DNA of 64,000 bases, taken from contig NZ_CP020814.1 in the NCBI RefSeq assembly GCF_002109385.1, forward strand, positions 3,557,501 to 3,621,500, read 5' to 3'. The notes below the pieces were generated by a model that searched no databases, was not told the origin of the DNA, and saw nothing but the letters and a program-made list of their open reading frames with translations. This stretch comes from Halalkalibacter krulwichiae. Its GTDB lineage: Bacteria > Bacillota > Bacilli > Bacillales > Bacillaceae_D. Below, piece after piece: positions 33,128 through 42,803 of this stretch (within the stretch, counting starts at the first letter, position 1; each line of letters begins with the position of its first letter). The position numbers and the translations under genes are program-made.

Positions 33128-33697
33128 ATGAAGATCAAACCAACCTACGCTTTGCTGATTATTGATATGATTAATGACCTTGAATTTTCTAGTGGTGTTC
33201 AGTTATTGCCCCATGCCTTAGATGCCGCAGAGAAGATTACTGTCTTGAAAAAAGAAGTAAAAGCACTTGATATTCCCGTCATCTACGTAAATGATAATTA
33301 CGGCAAATGGCAATCAGATTTTCGCTATCTTGTAGACCATTGCTTACAAGAGGAAGTTCGTGGAAAGCCACTTGCCAACATGTTGCAACCCGATGAAAGT
33401 GATTATTTTATACTAAAACCAAAGTATTCGGGCTTTTATGCTACACCACTAGAGCTTCTACTTGAACACCTGAATATAAATACGTTGATTCTGACTGGGG
33501 TTACAGGAGATATGTGTGTGCAATTTACAGCAAATGATGCCTATATGCGAAATTTCGGACTTATGATCCCGTCCGATTGTGTCGCCTCTCATACACACCA
33601 CATCAATCAACAGTCTTTACATACGATGAAAGAAGTTGTGAAAGCTGATATTTCACCTTCATCTTTGTTACTTGAGAAACTGAAAAAGAATACTTAG
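33128..33697 (+). CDS. Isochorismatase-like cysteine hydrolase, 189 aa
   Basis: Catalytic triad visible: Asp in LLIIDMINDL, Lys in LKPKYSGF, Cys in VTGDMCVQFTAND. Fold of nicotinamidase and isochorismatase relatives; the substrate cannot be told from sequence. SD AAGGAG. Stops 4 nt inside the convergent membrane gene. Confidence 0.9.
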   Translation: MKIKPTYALLIIDMINDLEFSSGVQLLPHALDAAEKITVLKKEVKALDIPVIYVNDNYGKWQSDFRYLVDHCLQEEVRGKPLANMLQPDESDYFILKPKYSGFYATPLELLLEHLNINTLILTGVTGDMCVQFTANDAYMRNFGLMIPSDCVASHTHHINQQSLHTMKEVVKADISPSSLLLEKLKKNT

Positions 33698-34095
33698 CCT
33701 TTTCTCTCCACTCGGATATTGTTTCTTCTTGAAAATTCAATTAAGTGTTCGGATAAGCCTTCTGGAGAGAAACGTTGTAGTTTGATTCTCATTTTCTTCT
33801 TTAAATAGAGAAGAATGATTGAACGTTCTCCAACTTGTATAACTTCGAGCTTCTCAATCTCGTCAGCATGAATCGTTTGTTTCTTTAAAGTAAAACCAAT
33901 TACATGTACAACACGAAATAGTTCATCCTCACGTATCTCTAGTTCATACCGTAAAGTCATACCGGCAAAAAAGAAAAATGCTAGTGCATAAGCGACATTA
34001 GTCAAAGCAGTTGACTCTAATGCATAGGCATAAGTAATCGTTAAAATAAAGAGAAGAATCCAGAGAAATTTCGGCTCACTAGCCTTATAATTCAT
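33694..34095 (-). CDS. Membrane protein, two helices plus C-terminal PH-like domain, 133 aa
   Basis: Helices at about 10-25 (LWILLFILTITYAYAL) and 30-47, then a beta-rich domain (YELEIREDELFRVVHVIGFT onward) resembling small bacterial PH-like/EbsA-type proteins. Function unknown. Converges with the hydrolase with a 4-nt overlap. Confidence 0.65.
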   Translation of the reverse strand: MNYKASEPKFLWILLFILTITYAYALESTALTNVAYALAFFFFAGMTLRYELEIREDELFRVVHVIGFTLKKQTIHADEIEKLEVIQVGERSIILLYLKKKMRIKLQRFSPEGLSEHLIEFSRRNNIRVERKG

Positions 34096-34249
34096 TTAGA
34101 TCACGCCCCACTTTCTATTTAAGTCTCTATATACTATATCATTCCTCACAGCCATTTAGGTTTCAAATTGCTGTTTGATGCAACTAGAACGTTTTAACAT
34201 CTAAAAAGAGGGGAATTTATAAGGAAAGAGTCTTTATAAGGAGGATGCC

Positions 34250-35079
34250 ATGAACAATTACTCATTTATGAAAATACTCTTCACTAAGTTGAAGACGGAT
34301 CCAGTATTGGACTGGGCCGCAACACTTGCCTATTATTTTATGCTCTCTATTTTCCCATTATTGATTTTCATATTGGCATTAGTGCCCTACTTCCGCTTTG
34401 ATTTGGATACTGTTTATTCTTTTATTCATGACTATGTTCCTGAAGGACTCGCCAATGTATTAGGAACGACAGTGTTAGAAGTCATTTCAGAACCGCAAGG
34501 AGGCCTTGTCTCTTTTGGTGTAATTGCAACACTTTGGTCTGCTTCGAATGGGATGAACGCTCTTATACGGGCAGTTAACCGCTCGTATAACACTGAAGAA
34601 ACACGGAATTTTATCAAGTTACGTTTCATGTCCATCCTCTTAACGATTTCAATGATTATCGTCATCGTTGTCACGTTATTGTTGCCTGTTTTTGGACATG
34701 TCATTATTGAATTGTTCGAAACGTACTTTTTCCTGCCGCACGAGACTGCAAACATATTAAATACATTGCGCTGGATTATCGGCATTGGCTTAATGACCTT
34801 TGTTCTAATGGTACTTTATAAAATCGCCCCAAATGTAAAGCTATCTTTTAAACAGGTTATACTTGGGGCAATCGTTGCTACTGTTGGTTGGCAAATTATT
34901 TCCGTTATTTTCTCTACATATGTTAGCAATTTCAGTAACTACACTGCTACATATGGAAGCCTCGGCGGCGTTATCATCTTAATGCTTTGGTTCTTTCTAA
35001 CAGGACTTATTCTCGTTATTGGGGGCAAATCAACGCTGCCATGCATCAACACATCAAAAAGGAAAAGATTCTCTCTTAG
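34250..35079 (+). CDS. YihY/BrkB family membrane protein, C-terminal frameshift
   Basis: Six membrane helices and conserved DPVLDWAATLAYYFMLSIFP and YGSLGGVIILMLWFFLTGLI. Often misannotated as RNase BN. The frame as written leaves the family pattern at VIGGKSTLPC and ends at 35089. Adding one G to the run at 35021-35025 gives VIGGQINAAMHQHIKKEKIL and a stop at 35079, the normal family ending. A one-base deletion in a homopolymer is therefore likely, real or technical. Confidence 0.88.
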
Positions 35080-35167
35080 AAATGTATAAAACCCTACTTT
35101 TTGGAGATGATGGTAGCAGAATGTACGGTTAACACTGTTAACTAATTTAATTGAGGAGATGACAGGG

Positions 35168-35440
35168 ATGAACAAAACGGAACTAGTGCAAGCAGTAGCT
35201 GAACGGACACAGCTGACAAAAAAAGATGCCGGAAATGCTGTCAATGCAGTTTTCGATCTAATTGAAGAATCATTAGCTAAAGGGGAAACTGTTCAATTGA
35301 TTGGTTTTGGTAACTTTGAAGTCCGAGAACGTGCCGCTAGAAAAGGGCGTAACCCACAAACCGGTGAAGAAATTGATATCGCCGCTACAAAGACCCCTGC
35401 ATTTAAAGCAGGAAAACAATTAAAAGAATCTGTAAAATAA
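35168..35440 (+). CDS. HU-type DNA-binding protein, 90 aa
   Basis: Start ATG 35168 follows GAGGAG by 9 nt and gives the standard 90-residue length. Full [42 protein letters not shown] with the DNA-intercalating arm, and [15 protein letters not shown]. Bends and compacts DNA. Single gene with its own terminator; whether it is the main HU or a paralogue is not clear. Confidence 0.95.
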   Translation: MNKTELVQAVAERTQLTKKDAGNAVNAVFDLIEESLAKGETVQLIGFGNFEVRERAARKGRNPQTGEEIDIAATKTPAFKAGKQLKESVK

Positions 35441-35447
35441 TCAATAT

Positions 35448-35498
35448 AAAAAACCTGATTCCATCGTCACTTCTTTCTGACTAGGAATCAGGTTTTTT
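35448..35498. terminator. Terminator between HU and RDD genes
   Basis: Stem AAAACCTGATTCC/GGAATCAGGTTTT with a 21-nt loop and T-runs on both sides. Confidence 0.9.
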
Positions 35499-35933
35499 CT
35501 ACGCTTCTTGATAAGGATTAATCTCTTCTGGCTTTTGATACGTAACATATGTTTTTGCTAACATGTCGTGGATACTACGTTTATCTTTTCTAAATGCCAC
35601 CATAAACGCACTGACAATGACAGCAATTCCAAGTGTAATGAGATACACAAAGCCTGCAACAACAACTCTTAGTAACATCGCTCCAATACCTGGATTTGAT
35701 CCATCCAACATTACAATACGTATACCACAAAGTCTTTTCCCAACCGTATACCCATACCAAAATACAGGTAAAAGCAAACCATATAGTAAATTTAAGAGTC
35801 CATCGACGCCGTCTCTAGTTGTACCATCAAACCCTATCATTGCTCCTAAAATAAAAACGGTTCCTGAAATCAGCAACCCATCAAGGATATTGGCTGCAAG
35901 TCTAATCCAAAAGCCCGCGGGACGTTCAACCAT
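35499..35933 (-). CDS. RDD family membrane protein, 144 aa
   Basis: Second in-frame ATG (35933) is 7 nt after AAAGGAGG; the first abuts the SD. RDD signature Arg and Asp in FWIRLAANILDGLL and the second Asp near the C-terminus (KRSIHDMLAKTYV). Three or four membrane segments. RDD proteins include candidate transporters; the role here is unknown. Confidence 0.88.
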   Translation of the reverse strand: MVERPAGFWIRLAANILDGLLISGTVFILGAMIGFDGTTRDGVDGLLNLLYGLLLPVFWYGYTVGKRLCGIRIVMLDGSNPGIGAMLLRVVVAGFVYLITLGIAVIVSAFMVAFRKDKRSIHDMLAKTYVTYQKPEEINPYQEA

Positions 35934-36015
35934 CTCCATACCTCCTTTATGCTATCACTCATGTATATTCCATTATAACTCGATTATGAATTCAATGTAC
36001 AACAGAAGCTATTTC

Positions 36016-36066
36016 GTTAACCTAATTAAAAATTATGTTGACAGTAAGTCTATTCCTGATTATTCT
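36016..36066 (+). promoter_or_regulatory. BirA operator and bioY promoter
   Basis: GTTAAC (36016-36021), 15-bp spacer, GTTGAC (36037-36042): the half-site and spacing pattern of Bacillus BirA boxes. TTGACA at 36038-36043 with TATTCT 17 bp on overlaps it, so biotin-bound BirA would repress bioY. Confidence 0.7.
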
Positions 36067-36100
36067 AATGTTAACTAATAACTATCACGAGGTGAACAAA

Positions 36101-36685
36101 TTGAAATCTAAAATACGAACGACTGATTTGGTACTTGTTGCTATGTTTGCAGCACTAATGGCAATTGGGGCTAATGTAACATCATTTTTAGTAATAGGCT
36201 CTGTACCGATTACGCTACAAACTCTATTTTCCATTCTAGCTGGTGCTTTACTAGGGCGTCGTTTAGGAGCATTAGCCATGACCGTCTACCTCTTAGTTGG
36301 ACTTGTTGGTTTCCCAGTTTTCGCCCAGTTCTCTGGTGGCCTTAGAACATTGGTCAGTCCTACTTTTGGCTTTTTGCTCTCTTATATACTTGTTTCTTAT
36401 GTGACAGGTCTTATTATTGAAAAAAGCAAAGAAAAGAAATTAGCAACTTTCTTACTCGCTTGTTTTGCCGGTCTCATTATTAATTACGTTCTTGGTACTC
36501 ATTATATGTATTTTGCCTTTCAAGTACTCGCAAATTTAGAGGCTGTTAGCTACACCATCGTTTGGTCTTGGATGGCAGCACCTCTTGTAAAAGATATAAT
36601 ATTAACGATTTTTGCCTCAGTACTCTCAGTTAGAATTTACAGTACCGTCAGAAGAAGCCAACACTCTCCTAAACAAATTGCTTAA
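36101..36685 (+). CDS. bioY: Biotin transporter BioY, 194 aa
   Basis: S-component of a biotin ECF transporter. TTG 36101 chosen, 5 nt after GAGGTGA; ATGs upstream lack an SD. Six hydrophobic segments; family patterns PITLQTLFSILAGALLGRRL, YLLVGLVGFPVFAQFSGG and SPTFGFLLSYI. Regulated by an upstream BirA box, the expected logic for biotin uptake. Synteny with yuiG of B. subtilis. Confidence 0.95.
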   Translation: MKSKIRTTDLVLVAMFAALMAIGANVTSFLVIGSVPITLQTLFSILAGALLGRRLGALAMTVYLLVGLVGFPVFAQFSGGLRTLVSPTFGFLLSYILVSYVTGLIIEKSKEKKLATFLLACFAGLIINYVLGTHYMYFAFQVLANLEAVSYTIVWSWMAAPLVKDIILTIFASVLSVRIYSTVRRSQHSPKQIA

Positions 36686-36691
36686 AAGATT

Positions 36692-36741
36692 AGGGCGTCC
36701 CAAAAGGTCAAAAGCAGATCTTTTGGGACGCCCTATTTATT
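36692..36741 (+). terminator. Terminator of bioY
   Basis: Fifteen-bp stem AGGGCGTCCCAAAAG/CTTTTGGGACGCCCT then a T-rich tail. Its first 20 bases match the terminator at 58421 with one difference. Confidence 0.85.
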
Positions 36742-36852
36742 TCATTAAAGTAGAAGAAGCTCACCAGCCGCCCGCAGTAAGCGAAGTACATTTCCGGATC
36801 GTATGCTATGCATCAACTACGTTCGGATTTTTCAACTTCTTACGATACTTTT

Positions 36853-38172
36853 TTATAAAAACATCGCAGCCATCCAGCCGAAAATAAATAATGGAATGTT
36901 AAAGTGTAAAAACGTTGGGACACAGGTATCCCATATATGATTATGCTGTCCGTCAGCATTTAATCCAGCAGATGGACCTAACGTACTATCTGATGCCGGC
37001 GCACCTGCATCTCCTAACGCACCAGCTGTTCCAATAAGTGCAATGATTGCCAGTGGTGAAAAACCAGCTGCCATACCTAGCGGAACAAAAAGGGTTGCAA
37101 TAATAGGGATTGTCGCAAAAGATGAACCAATTCCCATCGTGATAAACAAGCCTATCACAAGCATTAATAAAGCAGCTGCTGCTTTGCTGTCGCCAACAAT
37201 ATTAGATGTTTGTGTAACAAGTAAGTCGACATGACCTGTTTCACGAATAACCGCTGCAAACCCCGATGCAGTTAGCATTACAAAGGAAATAAACGCCATC
37301 ATTTTCATTCCCTCTGTGACAACATTATCTGCCTCTTGCCATTTAAGAGCCCCACTTCCAATTAAGACAATTAACCCTGCCAAAGCGGCAATAATCATCG
37401 AATCAGATAACGTTTGGACAACCAACGTCGCCACAATAGAAACAACAGCTACCAAAATCGTGCGATTCGTATAGCTTTGCTTTTCAGAAGATCCCCCTAT
37501 AATGTCACGATCTTCATACGTACGATTTTTTCGATACGTAAAGAATACGGCAATTAACAATCCTAGAACGAGTCCGATTGTTGGCAAAGCCATCGCCTTA
37601 GGAATGGAAGCCAATTCAACAGCAAGTCCGTTTTGCTCCATGTTATCTGCGATAATCCCATGGAAAATCGCTCCAAATCCGTAAGGTAAGAAAATATAAG
37701 GTGCTGTCAAACCAAATGTTAATATTGTTGCAATCGCCCGACGATCAACGCCTAGTTCATTTAAAATTTTTAAAATAGGCGGGATTAAGATCGGTATAAA
37801 AGCGATATGTATTGGTACAACATTTTGTGAGAAACAAGATACAAGAGCTAATAAAAAGAAAATAAGCGCTTTTGATAATGCCTTTTTCCTTGAATCTTCA
37901 TTTCTCCCAACTAGTTTAATTACCCAATTCACCATGACTTCCGGCAAACCTGTCCGCGCAATTGCAACAGCAAACGCTCCAAGAAGTGCATAACTCAACG
38001 CTACGGTCGCACTGCCACCTAGTCCATTACTAAAAACAGTAACCGTTTGATCAAAGCCTAGTCCTCCTAGCAAACCTCCCACTAATGCCCCAACTGCGAG
38101 CGCTAGTACGACGTGAACACGAACTAAACTTAAAATTAACATTACAAGAACTGCTACTAATACTGCATTCAC
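36853..38172 (-). CDS. yuiF: Na+/H+ antiporter-like transporter YuiF, 439 aa
   Basis: Start taken at GTG 38172 because VNAVLVAVLVMLILSLVRVH is the family N-terminus and GGAG lies 9 nt upstream. About 11 membrane helices; conserved SCFSQNVVPIHIAFIPILIP and GALGDAGAPASDSTLGPSAG. NhaC/DcuC-like superfamily; YuiF is usually predicted as an antiporter or amino-acid transporter. Substrate not determined by sequence. Confidence 0.88.
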   Translation of the reverse strand: MNAVLVAVLVMLILSLVRVHVVLALAVGALVGGLLGGLGFDQTVTVFSNGLGGSATVALSYALLGAFAVAIARTGLPEVMVNWVIKLVGRNEDSRKKALSKALIFFLLALVSCFSQNVVPIHIAFIPILIPPILKILNELGVDRRAIATILTFGLTAPYIFLPYGFGAIFHGIIADNMEQNGLAVELASIPKAMALPTIGLVLGLLIAVFFTYRKNRTYEDRDIIGGSSEKQSYTNRTILVAVVSIVATLVVQTLSDSMIIAALAGLIVLIGSGALKWQEADNVVTEGMKMMAFISFVMLTASGFAAVIRETGHVDLLVTQTSNIVGDSKAAAALLMLVIGLFITMGIGSSFATIPIIATLFVPLGMAAGFSPLAIIALIGTAGALGDAGAPASDSTLGPSAGLNADGQHNHIWDTCVPTFLHFNIPLFIFGWMAAMFL

Positions 38173-38328
38173 AACGACCAACTCCAAATCCTTTAACTTG
38201 CTAAATTACTAATATGATAAAGTACTAAACTAACGTAGCATTATAGTAGGATAGTTGTCAATGGCAATCTTTAGTAGAGTAAAGAGTTTTACGGCAACCT
38301 ATGATCTTTGAACGAGCATTTCAACATA

Positions 38329-38380
38329 AAAAAGCCACCGAAAAAGGAAAAAACACGTACCTCTTTCAGCGGCCTTGAAA
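38329..38380 (-). terminator. Terminator of the GntR/ABC operon
   Basis: Imperfect GC-rich stem on the minus strand (AAGGCCGCTGAAAGAGG against CCTTTTTCGGTGGCTT) then six T residues. Confidence 0.7.
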
Positions 38381-38381
38381 T

Positions 38382-39068
38382 TTATTGATATATACTTGTC
38401 ATCCATTCGACAATCCCTACATTCTCCTCACTTCGTAATTGTTCAACGTCACGATGACCTACAATCTTTCCATCCTTTATTAAAATGACTTCATCAAGTA
38501 TCGCCTCGATTTCTTTGATTTCATGCGTGGCAATCAAAACAACTTGCTTCTCTAAATCAATAAAGGAGATCAAACCTCTTACGATTGATTCGCGGACCAT
38601 CGGGTCAAGACCAGACAGTGGTTCATCCATCAATAGAACAGGTACTTCCCGTGCTAGTGTTAACACTATTTTCAAGCGACCTCGATTTCCTTTAGACAAT
38701 TGTTTTAACTTTGCGTTACGATCTAGTTTCATAAACTCTCTTATTTGTTCTGCTTTTTCCAATTTAAAGTCCGCAAATTGCGTCGCATAGAAATCAATTG
38801 TTTGCCCTACATTGTAAAACCCGTAAAAAGCATCAAGTTCAGATAGATAAGAAACTTGATTCGCTAATCGGTTAGCTTTCGTTCCGTTAACGGTAACGAT
38901 TCCCTTTGTAGGATGAGTGAGACCAGCTATTAACTTGAGCGTTGTTGATTTTCCACTACCATTCTCACCAATAAGGCCAATGATTTTCCCCGTTGTTAAC
39001 TTTAAATCAACTTCCTTTAAAGCAGTCTTACTCATAAATCTCTTTATCACACGATCAAATATAATCAT
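38382..39068 (-). CDS. ABC transporter ATPase (YtrB type), 228 aa
   Basis: Walker A GENGSGKST, signature LSKGNRGRLKI, Walker B VLLMDEPLSGLDP, switch His in IATHEIKEIE. Overlaps the GntR gene by 4 nt. With the membrane protein at 39449 it forms an exporter-like ABC unit resembling the antibiotic-responsive ytr operon. Substrate unknown. Confidence 0.9.
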   Translation of the reverse strand: MIIFDRVIKRFMSKTALKEVDLKLTTGKIIGLIGENGSGKSTTLKLIAGLTHPTKGIVTVNGTKANRLANQVSYLSELDAFYGFYNVGQTIDFYATQFADFKLEKAEQIREFMKLDRNAKLKQLSKGNRGRLKIVLTLAREVPVLLMDEPLSGLDPMVRESIVRGLISFIDLEKQVVLIATHEIKEIEAILDEVILIKDGKIVGHRDVEQLRSEENVGIVEWMTSIYQ

Positions 39069-39445
39069 CTTTTTCCCTCCTCTACCGTCTCTAAAAATGC
39101 GAGAAGACCTGTTTGAATTTCTTTGTTCGAATAACCCATTTCATGCATAGCACTCACAAAAGCTGATATTTCCTCTTCCTTCATTTGCTCTCTCATTAAC
39201 GTAAGGATCTCTTCCGTTTCTGTTACAAACGTACCTTGGCCACGTCTTGTCTCCACGATCTTCATCCCTTCTAATTCACGATATGTTCGTTGAACTGTAT
39301 TTGGATTCACACTTGCTTGTATTCCCATTTCGCGGACTGATGGAAGTTTATCTCCTGGCATTAATTCCTTACGTAAGATCTGCTTTTTAATCCGCTCTGC
39401 TAATTGGCTATAAATAGGCTGTGATGAATGAAACTGCTCTGACAT
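39065..39445 (-). CDS. GntR-family regulator (YtrA subfamily), 126 aa
   Basis: N-terminal winged HTH (residues 10-75: QPIYSQLAERIKKQILRKEL, LPSVREMGIQASVNPNTVQR) and a short helical C-terminus, the YtrA layout. Lies between its ABC partners and likely represses the operon through the inverted repeat at 40271-40300. Starts 3 nt after the membrane gene. Confidence 0.92.
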   Translation of the reverse strand: MSEQFHSSQPIYSQLAERIKKQILRKELMPGDKLPSVREMGIQASVNPNTVQRTYRELEGMKIVETRRGQGTFVTETEEILTLMREQMKEEEISAFVSAMHEMGYSNKEIQTGLLAFLETVEEGKR

Positions 39446-39448
39446 TAT

Positions 39449-40249
39449 TTACACCTCAACTTTGCGATCAAGGAGCCACCAAGCTCCTAAGAACAGTAAA
39501 ATGGCTACAACTGCTTCAAAGAAATAAAAACCTAAATAAAGAGAAATGTAACCAGCCTCTTGTATGACTTCAGTTCCAGTTTCGAAGTTAGTTGTTATGT
39601 TAATACTTTCAGTGATTCCTGAAAAATGTAACTCTCCCCATTGTGTCAACCAAGCATAAAGTCCCGTCTCTGTAAAAGCGCTATAGAGAGTCGTCGCAAT
39701 GATGAAAATAACAAACGTCGAAAGAAAACTGACAAAAGATCCTAGATTTCGATTCAGAACTAAAAAGATGATCCAAAAGAACATAAAAACAATTGCAAAA
39801 TGAACAGCAAGCAAAATCAAGTGGAGACCACCGAACATTCCTATCTCGGCAATATTAACGAATTGCAACTGTTCAGAAATGCTTACCGATTGATTAACTG
39901 CAATAAATAACGTTGTACCGGTAATGAAACAAGTAAAGAGCATATAAGCTAATGCAGACACTAATTTTGCTGAGAGAAGACCATAACCTGGCATCGGACT
40001 GTGTAACCATAAATGAAGGACTTTCCTTTCTGTTTGTAAACTATAAAGCAAGTAGTAAATCATATAGAATACTTGAATTCCTGTTGCAAACATTGCAACA
40101 AACACTACTGCTTCCCAACCAAATCCATTTCTAGACCCTAGATAGCTTGCAATTCCGATTACAACAAGAAATGCTATGATTGGGACAAGAAAAGCAGATA
40201 AACCAAGTCGTAATTCCTTTTTCATTAAACTAATCCATGCACTCATCAT
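39449..40249 (-). CDS. ABC transporter membrane protein, 266 aa
   Basis: Six hydrophobic segments typical of ABC-2 exporter permeases: near 18-36, 50-75, 100-125, 142-160, 165-190 and 238-258. An extracytoplasmic loop sits before the last segment. First gene of the operon; two adjacent ATGs follow AGGAGG. Partners: ATPase at 38382 and GntR regulator. Confidence 0.8.
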   Translation of the reverse strand: MMSAWISLMKKELRLGLSAFLVPIIAFLVVIGIASYLGSRNGFGWEAVVFVAMFATGIQVFYMIYYLLYSLQTERKVLHLWLHSPMPGYGLLSAKLVSALAYMLFTCFITGTTLFIAVNQSVSISEQLQFVNIAEIGMFGGLHLILLAVHFAIVFMFFWIIFLVLNRNLGSFVSFLSTFVIFIIATTLYSAFTETGLYAWLTQWGELHFSGITESINITTNFETGTEVIQEAGYISLYLGFYFFEAVVAILLFLGAWWLLDRKVEV

Positions 40250-40270
40250 CTAACCTCCTACATTCACTGT

Positions 40271-40312
40271 ATTAGTGTATTAAGTACATAGTACACTAAT
40301 ACACTATGTCAA
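40271..40312 (-). promoter_or_regulatory. Operator and promoter of the GntR/ABC operon
   Basis: Inverted repeat ATTAGTGTA ... TACACTAAT (40271-40300), with TTGACA on the minus strand at 40307-40312 and further ACTAATACACT copies. Matches the style of YtrA-type operators. Confidence 0.65.
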
Positions 40313-40340
40313 TTCAATAGGTGAATGCCTATTTCGAAAG

Positions 40341-40379
40341 AAAAAAGCTAGAGCATAATGATTATGCTCTAGCTTTTTC
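40341..40379. terminator. Strong terminator of the TRAP operon
   Basis: Seventeen-bp perfect stem around AGCTAGAGCATAAT with a one-base centre and A/T runs both sides; likely bidirectional. Confidence 0.93.
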
Positions 40380-40389
40380 TCCCTTACCT

Positions 40390-41448
40390 TTATTCATGTG
40401 CAGCAATTTCTTGCTCAAGTAGTTCTAACATTTCACGCCCTTCATCACCAACAACTTCATCACGGAAGAAGTCACGAATTGGCACCGCAAGTTCACGGAA
40501 TGCTTCGCGCTCTTCTTCTGTCAATTCAATCACTTCTGTTGGGTTATCTGTGTCATTTTTGATAAGGTCAAGGTAGCTTTCGTTCATTTCCTTCTGCATT
40601 TCGAAAACTCGTGGTTGCATTTCCTCTACTGTCTCATCAATTAATGCACGGACGTCTTCTGGTAATTCATTATAAAAAGTTGGATTTACAGTTGTCATCG
40701 CAACATAATTGTTATGATTTGAGATTGTCATATGATCTTGTACTTCATGGAATGATGCATCTTCAATAAAGAAGATTGGGTTTTCTTGGCCATCTACTAC
40801 TCCACGGTCAAGTGACGTGTAAAGCTCAGACCAACTTAAAGGCGATGGATCAGCCCCATAGGCACGATACGATTCCATAATTAATGGTGACTCTTGAGTA
40901 CGCATTTTAAACCCTCGGAAATCTTCAGGTGTGCGCAACTCACGGTTTCCTGTCCACTGCATTGCTCCTTCTGTAAAGAATGCAAGTGGTTTAATATCAT
41001 GTGCTTCATACATACCAGCTAGCTGTGTATTCAACGCTTCACTTGTATTTAAGATTTCTTGTGTTTTTTCTTGGTCATCAGGGAAAAGGAATTGAAGAGC
41101 AAATACTTGACCTTCCGCTACCATCCCACCAGTGAATCCTGGTGAAACAATCGCAAATTCCAATAATCCATCTTGAAGCTGCTCAACCTGATCGACTTCA
41201 CTACCTGGAAGCTCTCCAAACCCATAAACATCGATGTTAATTTGTCCATCTGATTTTTCATGAATAAGGTCTGCGAATTCTTTCGCGTATTCATACTGAA
41301 CTTGACCTGGCTCCTCCTCTGTTGCAAATCTCCAATCATAGGTTGTTTCTCCATCTGTTCCTGCACTTTCACTCCCACATGCAGCCAAGGCTAATGTCAG
41401 TGCTCCTGCTACAGCAAATGATTTCCAGCTTCTTTTTTTAAAAAACAT
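40390..41448 (-). CDS. TRAP transporter substrate-binding lipoprotein (DctP type), 352 aa
   Basis: ATG 41448 after SD GGGGG. Signal peptide with lipobox LALAACG, so a lipoprotein. DctP features: TPEDFRGFKMRTQESP, GADPSPLSWSELYTSLDRGV and VDGQENPIFF. Binds a small organic anion outside the cell and delivers it to DctQM. Last gene of the dctQ-dctM-dctP order. C4-dicarboxylate is the classic ligand, but the specificity is unknown. Confidence 0.92.
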   Translation of the reverse strand: MFFKKRSWKSFAVAGALTLALAACGSESAGTDGETTYDWRFATEEEPGQVQYEYAKEFADLIHEKSDGQINIDVYGFGELPGSEVDQVEQLQDGLLEFAIVSPGFTGGMVAEGQVFALQFLFPDDQEKTQEILNTSEALNTQLAGMYEAHDIKPLAFFTEGAMQWTGNRELRTPEDFRGFKMRTQESPLIMESYRAYGADPSPLSWSELYTSLDRGVVDGQENPIFFIEDASFHEVQDHMTISNHNNYVAMTTVNPTFYNELPEDVRALIDETVEEMQPRVFEMQKEMNESYLDLIKNDTDNPTEVIELTEEEREAFRELAVPIRDFFRDEVVGDEGREMLELLEQEIAAHE

Positions 41449-41493
41449 CAAATACCCCCTGTAATAGTAAAATCTATTAATAAGAAAGTTTCA

Positions 41494-42759
41494 CTACAAT
41501 AAAAACAGTGAAATTTCTTCAAATAGTATAATTAAGACCGATGCGATTAGTAGCATAATAATATAGGGCGGTGTTCCTTTAATAACATCTAAATACGATT
41601 TGTTAAACACCGCACTGGCGGTAAAAATATCTACTCCAAATGGCGGTGTGGCCGATCCTAAAGCAGCTTGGAATACGATGACAACCCCTAAATGAATCGG
41701 ATCAACACCTGCCGCTATCGCTACTGGATAGAAAATCGGTGTTAAGATTAAAATAACGACGATTGGATCAATAAACATACATCCGATAAAAAAGAAAATC
41801 GCCACAATAATTAAAACTTGAAGAGCTGTTGGATCCGTTCCCAGTACCGATTCCGTTAGCGCTCTTGGTATCCTTGCGTATGAGATAAGCCATGAGAAAG
41901 CTTGACCGGCAGCAACAAGAATAAAGACCGCCGATGTCACAAGACCGGTCGATAATGCAATTCTCGGAATGTCTGGTAGTTTAATGGTTCGAAAGATTAC
42001 TAGTTCTAGAATTAATGCATAAAGCACAGAAATACCTGCAGCTTCCGTCGGACTGAATATTCCGAAATATATACCTCCGACAATGATCACCGGAAATCCT
42101 AAGGGCAATAAGGCTTTAACCGTAACTTGTCTTCTTTTTTTCCAGCTGTACTTCTCTGCTAAAGGGATGTTGTAAATTTTCGCATGTATGTAACTATAAA
42201 TGGCAAACATGAAGAAAATAAGTAACCCCGGGCCAATACCAGCAATAAATAAATCACCAACCGACACACTAGGTGCAGCAAGTCCGTAAATAATCATTCC
42301 GATACTTGGAGGAATGAGTAAGGCAATGTCACTAGCGTTAATAATTAACGCAATTGCACTCGAATCCTTATAGCCAACTGACAAGAGACGCTTACGCATT
42401 GGTGTACCAATCGCTACAACTGTCGCTTGAGTTGATCCTGAGATCGACCCAAATAATGTACATGCAGCTGCTGTCGTAATCGCATACCCTCCACGTAAAT
42501 GACCAATAAACGCTCCAACAAAATCTAATAGCCGTTGCGATGTTTTTCCCGTAGACATAATGTCTGCTGCAAAGATAAACAGCGGAACCGCTAGTAGAAC
42601 ATAAGAGGAAATCCCCTCCATCATCTGTTGAACTACAAACATCGAGTTCACATTAGGTAAAAAGAAGAGTAATACGATTGAAGCAGCCATCATGGGGACC
42701 ATCATTGGAAATCCCATTACAAGCAACACAATCATGACAATTAACATCGTTGCTATCAT
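41494..42759 (-). CDS. TRAP transporter large permease (DctM type), 421 aa
   Basis: About 12 membrane helices; family motifs GSISGSTQATVVAIGTPM, ASDIALLIPPSIGMIIYGLA and SPTEAAGISVLYAL. Sodium-coupled secondary transport. SD GAGGAA. Follows the small permease by 44 nt. Confidence 0.93.
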   Translation of the reverse strand: MIATMLIVMIVLLVMGFPMMVPMMAASIVLLFFLPNVNSMFVVQQMMEGISSYVLLAVPLFIFAADIMSTGKTSQRLLDFVGAFIGHLRGGYAITTAAACTLFGSISGSTQATVVAIGTPMRKRLLSVGYKDSSAIALIINASDIALLIPPSIGMIIYGLAAPSVSVGDLFIAGIGPGLLIFFMFAIYSYIHAKIYNIPLAEKYSWKKRRQVTVKALLPLGFPVIIVGGIYFGIFSPTEAAGISVLYALILELVIFRTIKLPDIPRIALSTGLVTSAVFILVAAGQAFSWLISYARIPRALTESVLGTDPTALQVLIIVAIFFFIGCMFIDPIVVILILTPIFYPVAIAAGVDPIHLGVVIVFQAALGSATPPFGVDIFTASAVFNKSYLDVIKGTPPYIIMLLIASVLIILFEEISLFLL

Positions 42760-42803
42760 TCTTAAATTCCTCGCAGTCTATTATTTTTTCCCTTATTTGG
42801 TTG